Of a stretch of 11,429 nucleotides of DNA, positions 1 through 6,553 are shown one piece after another. Position numbers and translations under genes: made by a program. This DNA is from CAMAVK01 sp964362485 (GTDB taxonomy: Archaea > Nanobdellota > Nanobdellia > Woesearchaeales > GW2011-AR9), in NCBI GenBank assembly GCA_964362485.1, contig CAYIEX010000055.1, forward strand, positions 1-11,429. Reading direction: 5' to 3'. Position 1 is the stretch's first letter; every line of letters begins with the position of its first letter. The notes below the pieces were generated by a model. That model worked only from the letters and a program-made list of their open reading frames with translations. It made no database searches and was not told the DNA's origin.

Positions 1-2735
1 GGACTACCCGCTTTTTCACTTACACCCTTATCATTTGCGCCTTCATAAACAGCAAAGACATTGGTCTGTACCTCGCCATTGTTAGGATAGAAATCGAGAC
101 TTGCTTGCTCAAAATTCCAGTAAGGAAGACCTGCAATAAAAGGCACACCACTCGAGGAAATTTCCAAAGAGAATCGATTGAGATAAGGCAGTAATTGACC
201 ATCACCCATATTTACAGAATCTAAAGGATTTGATAATGATTGGGTTTCTTCATTTGTAATCGTTACAATATAATGGCCATTATCTTCTTGTGAAATTTCC
301 ACTTCACCGTTATCTTTAAAATGATCATGAAGAAGACCTTCTAATTGTTCGTTGGTTTTTGGTTCTCGTTGCAAATAATCAGTATCGAGTTGAAGATTAA
401 TAGTCGTAATAAAGTGCTTTAGGCTATTTTTAGCTGGAGTAAGTGTAAACTGTTTTTCTTTGTACTCATATTCTGCCTCTACATTCATTGTAGTCTCACC
501 GTGCTTTATCGGCTGAGAATTCCAACAGCCGTAGTTGGAACCGCTATCTTGAAGTCTGGTCTGACCAGCGTAGTATTCGGAAGAATCGTCACCGCAACAG
601 TTTGCTTCGGCGTTGTTTATGGAAGGGTTGTTGCCCAATTCTTCATCATTGCCTAACCAAGCGTTGGGACCGAAATGAGAGGTACAGAGCCGCTCAGCAG
701 TAATCTCGCCGGCGCGACCTTGGTCAAAATTGTCAAGCCAGTTTGTTTTTTTAGATATATCATCTGCATTAAGAGGATTGTCAATACCAGAACAGTAAAA
801 TGATTCTTTATTTTCTGAGGTGAGGTAGAAATTTATAATTTTAATGCCGTTATTAAGATTATTAGTGGTTAGTTCTATGGCACTTACACCTTTAAGATTA
901 CTTGGAATTGGAACTTTGAAGTAAGTTAAAGGAAAACTTGAACCTTCAGCCAGATTTTGGTAGTTTGGATCATTTTGAACGTAACTTAGAACTTGCTGAT
1001 TAATTAATTGAACTGCATCTCCGTTTGCATCATCCTGACCATAAACTTTTAGAGAAAGCGAGACTGGGAGGGACAATTGATTGAGTGGGACTGGATTTGT
1101 AGATGGTTGGAGGGTTGCATCTAATTGATAAAATTGAACAAAAAACTCTAAATACTCATACCCACTGAAGTCAAAATAACTTTTCTCCCCATTTGTAGAA
1201 TAAAAGTCAAGATAGTGAAGATGAGGATCTTCGGCATTGATCTTAAGACCTGGTTTGATCAGATTGATAAGTGCGCTCTGATCAGCTATATCTCCCAGGT
1301 AAATAGAAAAAAGACCATCGCCTTGAACTCTCCCTTTTACATTAGGATTATTTTGTAGTTCTCTTCCTTCTGCATTGAAACACTCAGCAAAACTCCAGTG
1401 TTGACCTTCTTGATAACAATAAAAACGATTGGCATTGGCGGGGTCTATACCTGAATTGTAATTAAGAGGACCTTCTTTGCCTTCTTTACACACATGCCAT
1501 TTTTGCGAGTCAGATACAATATCATAGGGCTGTTCACCCGGTTTTTTGATTGTTAGGATATTAAAAGCAGTATCGCCTTTTAGAGCAATAACCCAACATC
1601 CATTTTGAGTACACACAGGAGCTCCCTCGACAAGAGAAGGATCACTATTCTCACCATCAGCCGATGGAGTTGCATCAAATAGACTACTTATTGTTTTTGG
1701 AACTCCTCCTAAAAGGGAAGATTCTTTTCTTAAACAAATTTTATCGCCACCAGCATTAAGTTTTCCAAAATCTTCGGGGTCATCGCCGCAACATTTGTTT
1801 TCTGGGTTAGACGCATCAAATGAGAAACCGCTGGATTCACATACTGCTTGAGAATCATCGCAATCCTCGCCAGAATTTTCACACGTTAGCTTTTGTTTAT
1901 CCCAAACGTATCGCTTATTAACATTTTGGATGCAGAACCAACCAAGACCTGAGGGGATTAATTTGGGAGGTTTAGAATCATCTACTTCAACTTCAGCATC
2001 TTCAGCAGCATCCTTTTCGTTTGTTGGTCCTTCAGAGATATAATCTACCAAATAGGCGCCATTATGCTTTTCGGATAATGTCTCTTCACCGCAATAAAAC
2101 CAATTATGCTGGTTTCCTTTATCTTCTAAACAAAGGTATGATTTTGTTATGTCGTTAATTTTATCATTTTTGAAAAGACATATAGCTGAGTCTTCATCCT
2201 CAGTAGAATAAGCATATTCAGCAGCTTCTGCGTGTTCTCCTACAAGTTCGCGAGTTGAGCCATAAATAGTGGGAATACTTTGCTCAATAGAAGATTTCTC
2301 ATCTTTAAAATAATCTTTGGGATGTTTAACTTGATCTCCACCCACCACACTTTTGCTTGGAAAGAGCCACCCTGCACAATCATCGCCGGAATGGTCATCT
2401 ATTTCTGTAATTAGAAAATGACAACCAGGAATTGTTGTGTCGAGGGTCCAAGCACAACTATACATACCGTATTGATTTGATTGAAGAGCTGCCCCACAAT
2501 CTCTCCCTGCAACATCTGCTCGGATACATTCATCATATATCTCTTTGGTTCCACCTGTAGAAATAGAGACATCTTCTGCATCATCACAACCATCACCACC
2601 GCTATGACCAAAGCCAATAGCTTTTTTTATGTAGGATCCGGTGAAAGGAGACTCTTCGTCTTCGGCGATTACTACAGCTACAAAAGAAAGTAGTATAATC
2701 ACTAATAATACAAACAACCCTCTTTTTTTATTCAT
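1..2735 (-). CDS. Giant secreted cysteine-rich surface protein (partial, C-terminus beyond window)
   Basis: Reading leftward from an ATG at 2735, I translated 911 codons without a stop; the frame leaves the window at base 1, so the C-terminus is missing. Residues 1-24 are a Sec signal peptide (basic MNKKR start, long hydrophobic core, likely cleavage after VIA before EDEES). The mature part is acidic, rich in Asn, Gly and Asp, and unusually rich in cysteine. The motif CCGDD occurs twice in the same frame, near residues 315 and 713 (NKCCGDDPEDF and NCCGDDSSEYY), and FYC/WxC-type motifs recur. No other transmembrane segment is evident in the visible part. Large secreted proteins with CCGDD motifs are, from memory, common in Woesearchaeota and Pacearchaeota; their function is unknown. 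Many cysteines suggest a disulfide-stabilised extracellular protein, possibly an adhesin or envelope component (inference). A TATA box 32 bp upstream supports this start on a nearly leaderless mRNA. Confidence -1.
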   Translation of the reverse strand, partial: MNKKRGLFVLLVIILLSFVAVVIAEDEESPFTGSYIKKAIGFGHSGGDGCDDAEDVSISTGGTKEIYDECIRADVAGRDCGAALQSNQYGMYSCAWTLDTTIPGCHFLITEIDDHSGDDCAGWLFPSKSVVGGDQVKHPKDYFKDEKSSIEQSIPTIYGSTRELVGEHAEAAEYAYSTEDEDSAICLFKNDKINDITKSYLCLEDKGNQHNWFYCGEETLSEKHNGAYLVDYISEGPTNEKDAAEDAEVEVDDSKPPKLIPSGLGWFCIQNVNKRYVWDKQKLTCENSGEDCDDSQAVCESSGFSFDASNPENKCCGDDPEDFGKLNAGGDKICLRKESSLLGGVPKTISSLFDATPSADGENSDPSLVEGAPVCTQNGCWVIALKGDTAFNILTIKKPGEQPYDIVSDSQKWHVCKEGKEGPLNYNSGIDPANANRFYCYQEGQHWSFAECFNAEGRELQNNPNVKGRVQGDGLFSIYLGDIADQSALINLIKPGLKINAEDPHLHYLDFYSTNGEKSYFDFSGYEYLEFFVQFYQLDATLQPSTNPVPLNQLSLPVSLSLKVYGQDDANGDAVQLINQQVLSYVQNDPNYQNLAEGSSFPLTYFKVPIPSNLKGVSAIELTTNNLNNGIKIINFYLTSENKESFYCSGIDNPLNADDISKKTNWLDNFDQGRAGEITAERLCTSHFGPNAWLGNDEELGNNPSINNAEANCCGDDSSEYYAGQTRLQDSGSNYGCWNSQPIKHGETTMNVEAEYEYKEKQFTLTPAKNSLKHFITTINLQLDTDYLQREPKTNEQLEGLLHDHFKDNGEVEISQEDNGHYIVTITNEETQSLSNPLDSVNMGDGQLLPYLNRFSLEISSSGVPFIAGLPYWNFEQASLDFYPNNGEVQTNVFAVYEGANDKGVSEKAGS

Positions 2736-2757
2736 TGTCTTTACAAAGAACAATTCA

Positions 2758-2787
2758 TTTTTCTTTATAAACTTGCCGACTTAGAAA
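2758..2787 (-). repeat. Repeat A, copy 1 (TATA-containing promoter element)
   Basis: This is one of three copies of a short sequence, read here on the plus strand as a T-run, TTTATAAA, then CTTGCCGACTTAGAAA. Thirty bases are identical to copy 2 (6524-6553), and 23 (2765-2787) are identical to copy 3 (8595-8617). On the minus strand the TATA box (2764-2771) lies about 32 bp before the ATG of the giant surface protein, right for archaeal transcription starting close to the start codon. The element also overlaps the stop codon of the upstream minus-strand lipoprotein gene (TAA at 2781-2783). It therefore acts plausibly as a promoter and marks the 3' boundary of that gene. Confidence -1.
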
Positions 2788-3893
2788 GTGTCCCGAAAGG
2801 CGAATGGAGTGAAACCAGTAATAGGCTCATCGTTAAGAATTGAACCGTTAAGGTTGAGACGAAAGATGACAGGTTGTGCTGGAATCTCCGTTTGCATAGC
2901 ATCCCATAAATGACCATCACGAAAAATGCCAAATTCCTCACGGTGGTTGAAAACTATTGGGATTGGATTTTGGAAGGATGGATCGGAAGGTATCATTGCG
3001 GGCTCAGATGTTCCATCAAAGGGGTTAATTTGACATAAGCCCTTGCCTTTTTCGCCAAGATCACAGCTAAAATACATAGGATTACCATAGTTAGGTCCTG
3101 CGGTAATATAAGGAGCATTAATTACAACGTCTGAAGAAACAAAATTGGTAAATTTGGCATACGCTCCATCTCTTTGAGCTACGAATGTAAAACAGAGTTC
3201 ACGAGGAGCTTTATGGTAAGGGTGTTCAAAATCACTTGCTTGCTCGGGAGTGCGAGGTAAAAGATGAGGGTCGATGCACGTAAAGAAAATCTTTCCATCA
3301 TGGTAGGCCAATCCTACATCGTGCAGACCTACCTGACCTGTGTGCCTTACGGGAGTTGAATCTGATCCGAGGTTAAATCGGTAGATGGCTGTTTCTAAGA
3401 AACCTTCGTTGTTCCGAGTTCTTATAGGATAATAAATATTCTCTTCTTTATCCCAGGTAAAAAAACTTTCACCTAAGGGTACCGGAAAGGTTACCTCTCC
3501 AGTTTGGAGGTTAAATGATGAAAGGTACCAATCTTCTCCCTGTTTTGATCCAAAGACAATTGATCTGTTGTTAGGAGATAGAGTTGGAAAACCACTAGCA
3601 AGGTTACCTTTGGGTACAGAGAGTACTATTCCATTTTTACTGGCGATTTCTTGTAACTGTTGTGATTGTAAATCGTATGTTACAAAGTATTTTTGGCCGC
3701 TGTCACGACCTTCAACTGTTGCGTAGACTATGCCTTTGTAGGGCAACGGAGTTACAGTAGCATCAATGGATGCGTTTGGCAGAGGAGTTGCATCGGGCAC
3801 TGCTGTATCATATAGTGGTGGAGCAGAATTATCATCTGGAGATGTGCTGCCACAGCCAGCAATAAGAAGTGCAAGAGATAACGATTTATGCAT
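2781..3893 (-). CDS. Surface lipoprotein 1, propeller-like body
   Basis: A 370-residue predicted lipoprotein. The first 13 residues form a short signal peptide ending in the lipobox IAGC (lipidated Cys14), followed by a Ser/Pro/Asp/Ala/Thr tether to about residue 48. The body contains FVTYDLQSQ and LSPNNRSIVF, spaced like the strand repeats of TolB/PD40-type beta-propellers (resemblance only). Two cysteine pairs, Cx27C and Cx9C, match the other three paralogues and may be disulfides. The first 48 residues are almost identical to those of lipoprotein 4, but the rest is only distantly related. The start codon lies about 25 bp from the centre of a TATA box at 3914-3923, implying a leaderless mRNA. 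It is divergent from lipoprotein 2. The giant surface gene begins 45 bp after its stop. Ligand and role are unknown; a cell-surface binding function is a guess. Confidence -1.
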   Translation of the reverse strand: MHKSLSLALLIAGCGSTSPDDNSAPPLYDTAVPDATPLPNASIDATVTPLPYKGIVYATVEGRDSGQKYFVTYDLQSQQLQEIASKNGIVLSVPKGNLASGFPTLSPNNRSIVFGSKQGEDWYLSSFNLQTGEVTFPVPLGESFFTWDKEENIYYPIRTRNNEGFLETAIYRFNLGSDSTPVRHTGQVGLHDVGLAYHDGKIFFTCIDPHLLPRTPEQASDFEHPYHKAPRELCFTFVAQRDGAYAKFTNFVSSDVVINAPYITAGPNYGNPMYFSCDLGEKGKGLCQINPFDGTSEPAMIPSDPSFQNPIPIVFNHREEFGIFRDGHLWDAMQTEIPAQPVIFRLNLNGSILNDEPITGFTPFAFRDTF

Positions 3894-3913
3894 AGAGTAA
3901 TTACTGGACAGGA

Positions 3914-3923
3914 GTATTTAAGC
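3914..3923 (-). promoter_or_regulatory. TATA box of lipoprotein 1
   Basis: The minus strand reads GCTTAAATAC, centred about 25 bp before the ATG at 3893. This spacing predicts a leaderless transcript. The same site recurs unchanged at 7615-7624 in front of lipoprotein 4. Confidence -1.
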
Positions 3924-3946
3924 TTTGTGGAAGTAGATCAGTTAAA

Positions 3947-3955
3947 CTTTAAATA
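3947..3955 (+). promoter_or_regulatory. TATA box of the lipoprotein 2-3 operon
   Basis: CTTTAAATA is centred 28 bp before the ATG at 3979, consistent with a leaderless first gene. It lies about 30 bp from the divergent TATA of lipoprotein 1, so the two promoters sit back to back and could share one regulator bound between them. An identical copy is at 7648-7656. Confidence -1.
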
Positions 3956-3978
3956 GGATTACACACAATAACATCGAT

Positions 3979-5139
3979 ATGAAGTTATTACACCATCTAA
4001 TCCCATTTACCCTCGCAGCATGTGGCACTACAACTGAACAGCCTTCTGGATGTCAGATAGATTCTGATTGCAAAGAAGGTCGTGTTTGTTTAGAAGGGAT
4101 GTGTCAAGAGCCAATTAGAGATGCAGGTGTTAATGATGCAGAATCTTTGGATGCGTCCAGGATGTCTCCTTTGAATGGACATTTTTACTTTACAGGTCAA
4201 GCAGAAGGAGAGGATCGATCAATTTTTCGCTATGATTTAAGTGGTAATGAAGTAGAGCGATTTAAAGATAATGTAGGTGGAATATTTACTCCAACACCCA
4301 ATAAGCGACTTTTACGCGCGGTACTATCGCCTTCATTAAAGGATTTAGTTTATCTTGAACAAGAAGAAGATTCATTTACAATTCAACATTATGATTTGAA
4401 CACAGGATCAATCGTTGGATTAGGCAGAGGTTCGCCCGGAACTCACTTTGCATGGGGAGATGAAAGTACGTTATTTTATACCAACAGTGGCACAACTCCT
4501 GAAGGACTTAAAGATTCAGCCGTTTACAAGATAACTATTAGTCATCCCGAACCAATAAAAATGGTATTTTTTCCAGTGACTGATTTTCCAATGGGCGTTG
4601 CAGCAACGCTTGCTAATCAAAGAATCGCATTTACATGCCCACCACAAGCGATTATTCGACAAGCAGAGCAGGATAATGAATACAACCCGGCTTACGTCGA
4701 AAAGTTGGAAATTTGTGTAGGAAGCTATGATCGAACCAATGGACAAACATTTACGCGACTAACAAGCGAGCAGCAAGTTACGGTATCGCACCCAACCCAT
4801 ATTTGGGACGAGTTTTATGGGAGCAATAACCTAGATGATTCACTACTCAAAGTCCTTACTCTTTGTAAAAGAGAAAGTTCCCCTTACATCGGTGTGTGTG
4901 CTGCGTTTTTTACTAATATACAACGGTTTGAACCGTTTATATTTATCGATGGTGCTCATGTGACAGCGTTAGTTCCAAATTCATCCCATAGGTTATTGCA
5001 ACTCTCAGAGAGTGTAGTAGTCGATCGCATGACCAATCAGCGATATGAAATCCCGTTTTATGAAAATAATATTGTAGAGGGTAAACGAGTACGTGATCCA
5101 ATAATATTTGCACTTGATGGAGATATCAAGGAGGAGTAA
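3979..5139 (+). CDS. Surface lipoprotein 2 with four-cysteine N-terminal module
   Basis: A 386-residue predicted lipoprotein. A short signal ends in the lipobox LAAC (Cys15). A compact module follows with Cys25, Cys31, Cys37 and Cys42 (Cx5Cx5Cx4C, around CQIDSDCKEGRVC), then an Asp/Ala linker (residues 46-62). Modules of the form C-DSDC-G-C-G-C are, from memory, frequent in secreted proteins of myxobacteria and relatives. The body is propeller-like (FRYDLSGNEVERF, HYDLNTG, FAWGDES) and carries the family's two cysteine pairs, Cx25C and Cx10C. It is a paralogue of lipoproteins 1, 3 and 4. The start is supported by a TATA box 28 bp upstream. Lipoprotein 3 begins 3 bp after its stop, and its last codons double as that gene's ribosome-binding site. 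Function unknown beyond surface anchoring. Confidence -1.
   Translation: MKLLHHLIPFTLAACGTTTEQPSGCQIDSDCKEGRVCLEGMCQEPIRDAGVNDAESLDASRMSPLNGHFYFTGQAEGEDRSIFRYDLSGNEVERFKDNVGGIFTPTPNKRLLRAVLSPSLKDLVYLEQEEDSFTIQHYDLNTGSIVGLGRGSPGTHFAWGDESTLFYTNSGTTPEGLKDSAVYKITISHPEPIKMVFFPVTDFPMGVAATLANQRIAFTCPPQAIIRQAEQDNEYNPAYVEKLEICVGSYDRTNGQTFTRLTSEQQVTVSHPTHIWDEFYGSNNLDDSLLKVLTLCKRESSPYIGVCAAFFTNIQRFEPFIFIDGAHVTALVPNSSHRLLQLSESVVVDRMTNQRYEIPFYENNIVEGKRVRDPIIFALDGDIKEE
5129..5134 (+). promoter_or_regulatory. Shine-Dalgarno site of lipoprotein 3
   Basis: AGGAGG lies 8 nt before the ATG at 5143 and inside the last codons of lipoprotein 2. It fixes the start of lipoprotein 3 and shows translation as the second gene of an operon, in contrast to the leaderless first gene. 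Confidence -1.
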
Positions 5140-5142
5140 GGG

Positions 5143-5577
5143 ATGCGAAAATACCTATCATTAGCATCATTTGTTGCGGCATGTGGCACTGCTCCTGCTG
5201 ATGAACAGCCTTCGGGGTGTCAGATAGATTCTGATTGTAAAACGGGAAGAGTGTGTTTGGAAGGAATGTGTCAAGCACCCCTTGAAGATGCAACTATCGC
5301 TGATACCCAAGTAGTTGATGCACAACCAGAATCAGTATATTATGGTACGCTTCTGGCAATTGTTAGAAAGAATGGGGTAGCACGCGAAGAAGTATTTGTA
5401 CAATACGATCTCAAAACAGGAACCCTCGAACAGCTAACAGATGCGCAGGGGATACTTGTGGCACCACCATCTCCTCAAGAAATATTTAGTCTAACGAGAC
5501 CGGCTGTATCACCCGATGAGAAAAAGATTGCATTTGTAACACATGTGGAAACAAAAAAATATGGATGTATAACTTAG
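5143..5577 (+). CDS. Surface lipoprotein 3, N-terminal part (frame broken at A7 run)
   Basis: These 144 codons encode a short signal with lipobox VAAC (Cys14), a four-cysteine module at Cys26, Cys32, Cys38 and Cys43 almost identical to that of lipoprotein 2, an Asp/Ala linker, and the first part of a propeller-like body (VFVQYDLKTGTLEQL, VSPDEKKIAFV). Homology to the paralogues continues to residue 138, just past an A7 run. The frame then adds YGCIT and stops at 5577. The rest of the gene follows one frame back (see the next entry). Joined by a -1 shift the product would be 380 residues, matching the 346-386 of its relatives. Alone this part would be a tethered fragment without a complete body. 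Either the gene is a recent pseudogene or phase-off allele, or it is expressed by slippage, or the sequence has an error. Confidence -1.
   Translation: MRKYLSLASFVAACGTAPADEQPSGCQIDSDCKTGRVCLEGMCQAPLEDATIADTQVVDAQPESVYYGTLLAIVRKNGVAREEVFVQYDLKTGTLEQLTDAQGILVAPPSPQEIFSLTRPAVSPDEKKIAFVTHVETKKYGCIT
5553..5559 (+). other. A_AAA_AAA slippery heptamer at the lipoprotein 3 frameshift
   Basis: In the upstream frame the bases read aca|aaa|aaa|tat, a canonical -1 slippery heptamer. A -1 slip gives ata|tgg|atg|tat|aac and enters exactly the downstream frame that encodes the rest of the protein. Loss of one A from an A8 run would produce the same sequence. A small inverted repeat, CGAGT/ACTCG, lies about 50 nt downstream, too far to be a typical frameshift stimulator. 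Confidence -1.
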
Positions 5578-6284
5578 AAACAAGTGAATTGCAGCTTATT
5601 TCAGAAAACCCGAGTTTAGCTGGACTCGCGTGGGCTGATGAGAGCAGATTACTCTTTTCTCGAGAAGAATTGCGAGAAGGAGGAGTGGTGCACACCAGTA
5701 TTTATACACAAAATATAGATTCTGTTGATGGACCAAGTCTTTTAGTTTCATTACCTTTAGATGGATATCGTATGGGTCTCGCTTATGATCATGATTTTGC
5801 AATTTTTAGTTGTCCTACTGAAGAAAATATGGAGCGATTGCGTGATGAACCAGAGAATCGCGAATATCAGCGACCGATAATGCTTTGCGCAACGAGAGTT
5901 GATACCAATAATCGAGAAAGAGAAGATGATTATTTTTATTTTGCACAAGAACATAATGGATATGAAATCACATCTCCTTATTTTTTTATGGGAGGCATGA
6001 AAAGCACATGGAGTTATAATGTTTTTTTCCCCTGTAAAAATAGTAAAGGTCGTGCATTGTGTGAAGCACAGATTGGTAATTTAGATTATGGAATAAAAGT
6101 GTTCATGGAAGTGAATGAATATTTTTCCTTGGGTGTATTTGATCATGACATGACGTATGCGTATATTGAGGGTGGAAGAGTTCTTCACCTAAATGAGAAA
6201 AAAGAAGGATCATTTGATATTATTGGAAAAGACTTTGAAGGAGAAAAAGTTATGGATTTTTGGCCTTTTGGGTATAAACAATGA
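5565..6284 (+). CDS. Surface lipoprotein 3, C-terminal part (downstream of frameshift)
   Basis: An open frame of 239 codons from the first ATG after the shift. It lacks any signal peptide and starts mid-fold, and homology to the paralogues extends upstream of this ATG (KKIWMYNLETSEL), so it is the continuation of the preceding frame and not an independent gene. Family landmarks include LAWADESRLLF, YRMGLAYDHDFAIFSC, and the cysteine pairs Cx24C and Cx8C. Its C-terminus (FDIIGKDFEGEKV) most resembles that of lipoprotein 4. No good ribosome-binding site precedes the ATG. If not restored by slippage it would be silent. Confidence -1.
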   Translation: MYNLETSELQLISENPSLAGLAWADESRLLFSREELREGGVVHTSIYTQNIDSVDGPSLLVSLPLDGYRMGLAYDHDFAIFSCPTEENMERLRDEPENREYQRPIMLCATRVDTNNREREDDYFYFAQEHNGYEITSPYFFMGGMKSTWSYNVFFPCKNSKGRALCEAQIGNLDYGIKVFMEVNEYFSLGVFDHDMTYAYIEGGRVLHLNEKKEGSFDIIGKDFEGEKVMDFWPFGYKQ

Positions 6285-6360
6285 GACGAGGTTTAGCTTG
6301 GATATTAATCAAAGTTGTTGATCCAGAACACGAAGAAAAACCATGCCATTACAAGTTGAC

Positions 6361-6492
6361 CTATGTACATCCACGATCCTGACAAAAACTCTGATCACCA
6401 ATCTCACCACAATCAATCACAGCAGATCTTGATACAGATAAAGGAATTAGAAATAAAGATAATACTACAATGATCAGCAATAATCTTTTCAT
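6361..6492 (-). pseudogene. Short secreted cysteine-containing peptide ORF, probable gene remnant
   Basis: Forty-three codons read leftward from the ATG at 6492. They encode a convincing signal peptide (MKRLLL, a hydrophobic stretch, then VSRSA), followed by VIDCGEIGDQSFCQDRGCT and a TAG stop. A GAGGG ribosome-binding site lies 7 nt before the ATG, and the TATA of repeat A copy 2 lies about 41 bp upstream. Past the stop the same frame reads VNL, TAA, then WHGFSSCSGSTT, which still looks like cysteine-rich extracellular sequence. A TGG-to-TAG change (GCTW to GCT-stop) would explain the first stop. I read it as the 5' remnant of a larger cysteine-rich surface gene, cut off where lipoprotein 3 now ends. 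A genuine 43-residue secreted peptide is the alternative. Confidence -1.
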
Positions 6493-6498
6493 CAACGT

Positions 6499-6533
6499 CC
6501 CTCTTTTTAGTAGAACGAGTGCCTTTTTCTTTA
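6499..6533 (+). terminator. Possible T-rich terminator of the lipoprotein 2-3 operon
   Basis: Two T5 runs (CTTTTTAG and CCTTTTTC) lie about 220 bp past the stop of lipoprotein 3 on the plus strand, between it and the oppositely oriented lipoprotein 4. Archaeal intrinsic termination uses such U-rich tracts. The region also belongs to the minus-strand promoter area, so this assignment is weak. Confidence -1.
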
Positions 6534-6553
6534 TAAACTTGCCGACTTAGAAA
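6524..6553 (-). repeat. Repeat A, copy 2 (TATA-containing promoter element)
   Basis: All 30 bases are identical to copy 1. The element ends at 6553, exactly one base before the stop codon of lipoprotein 4 (6554-6556). Its minus-strand TATA (6530-6537) is placed to start transcription about 15 nt before the 43-codon secreted-peptide ORF at 6492. Confidence -1.

Larger units (their letters stand above)
3760..4070. repeat. Duplicated divergent-promoter/leader block, copy 1
   Basis: About 310 bp match 7461-7771 at a constant offset of 3701 with no indel across the intergenic part. The block holds the 5' ends of two divergent lipoprotein genes and the intergenic DNA between them. Bases 3850-3963 are identical to 7551-7664 without a mismatch. 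Outside the block the gene bodies have diverged strongly. Confidence -1.

Noticed and set aside
2481..2693. 70-codon plus-strand open frame opposite the giant surface protein
   Set aside because: Antisense to the continuous surface-protein frame, with no signal peptide, motif or promoter.
6281..6382. 33-codon ORF starting at an ATGA overlap with the end of lipoprotein 3
   Set aside because: Very short, no signal or motif, no ribosome-binding site, and antisense to the end of the secreted-peptide remnant; probably chance.
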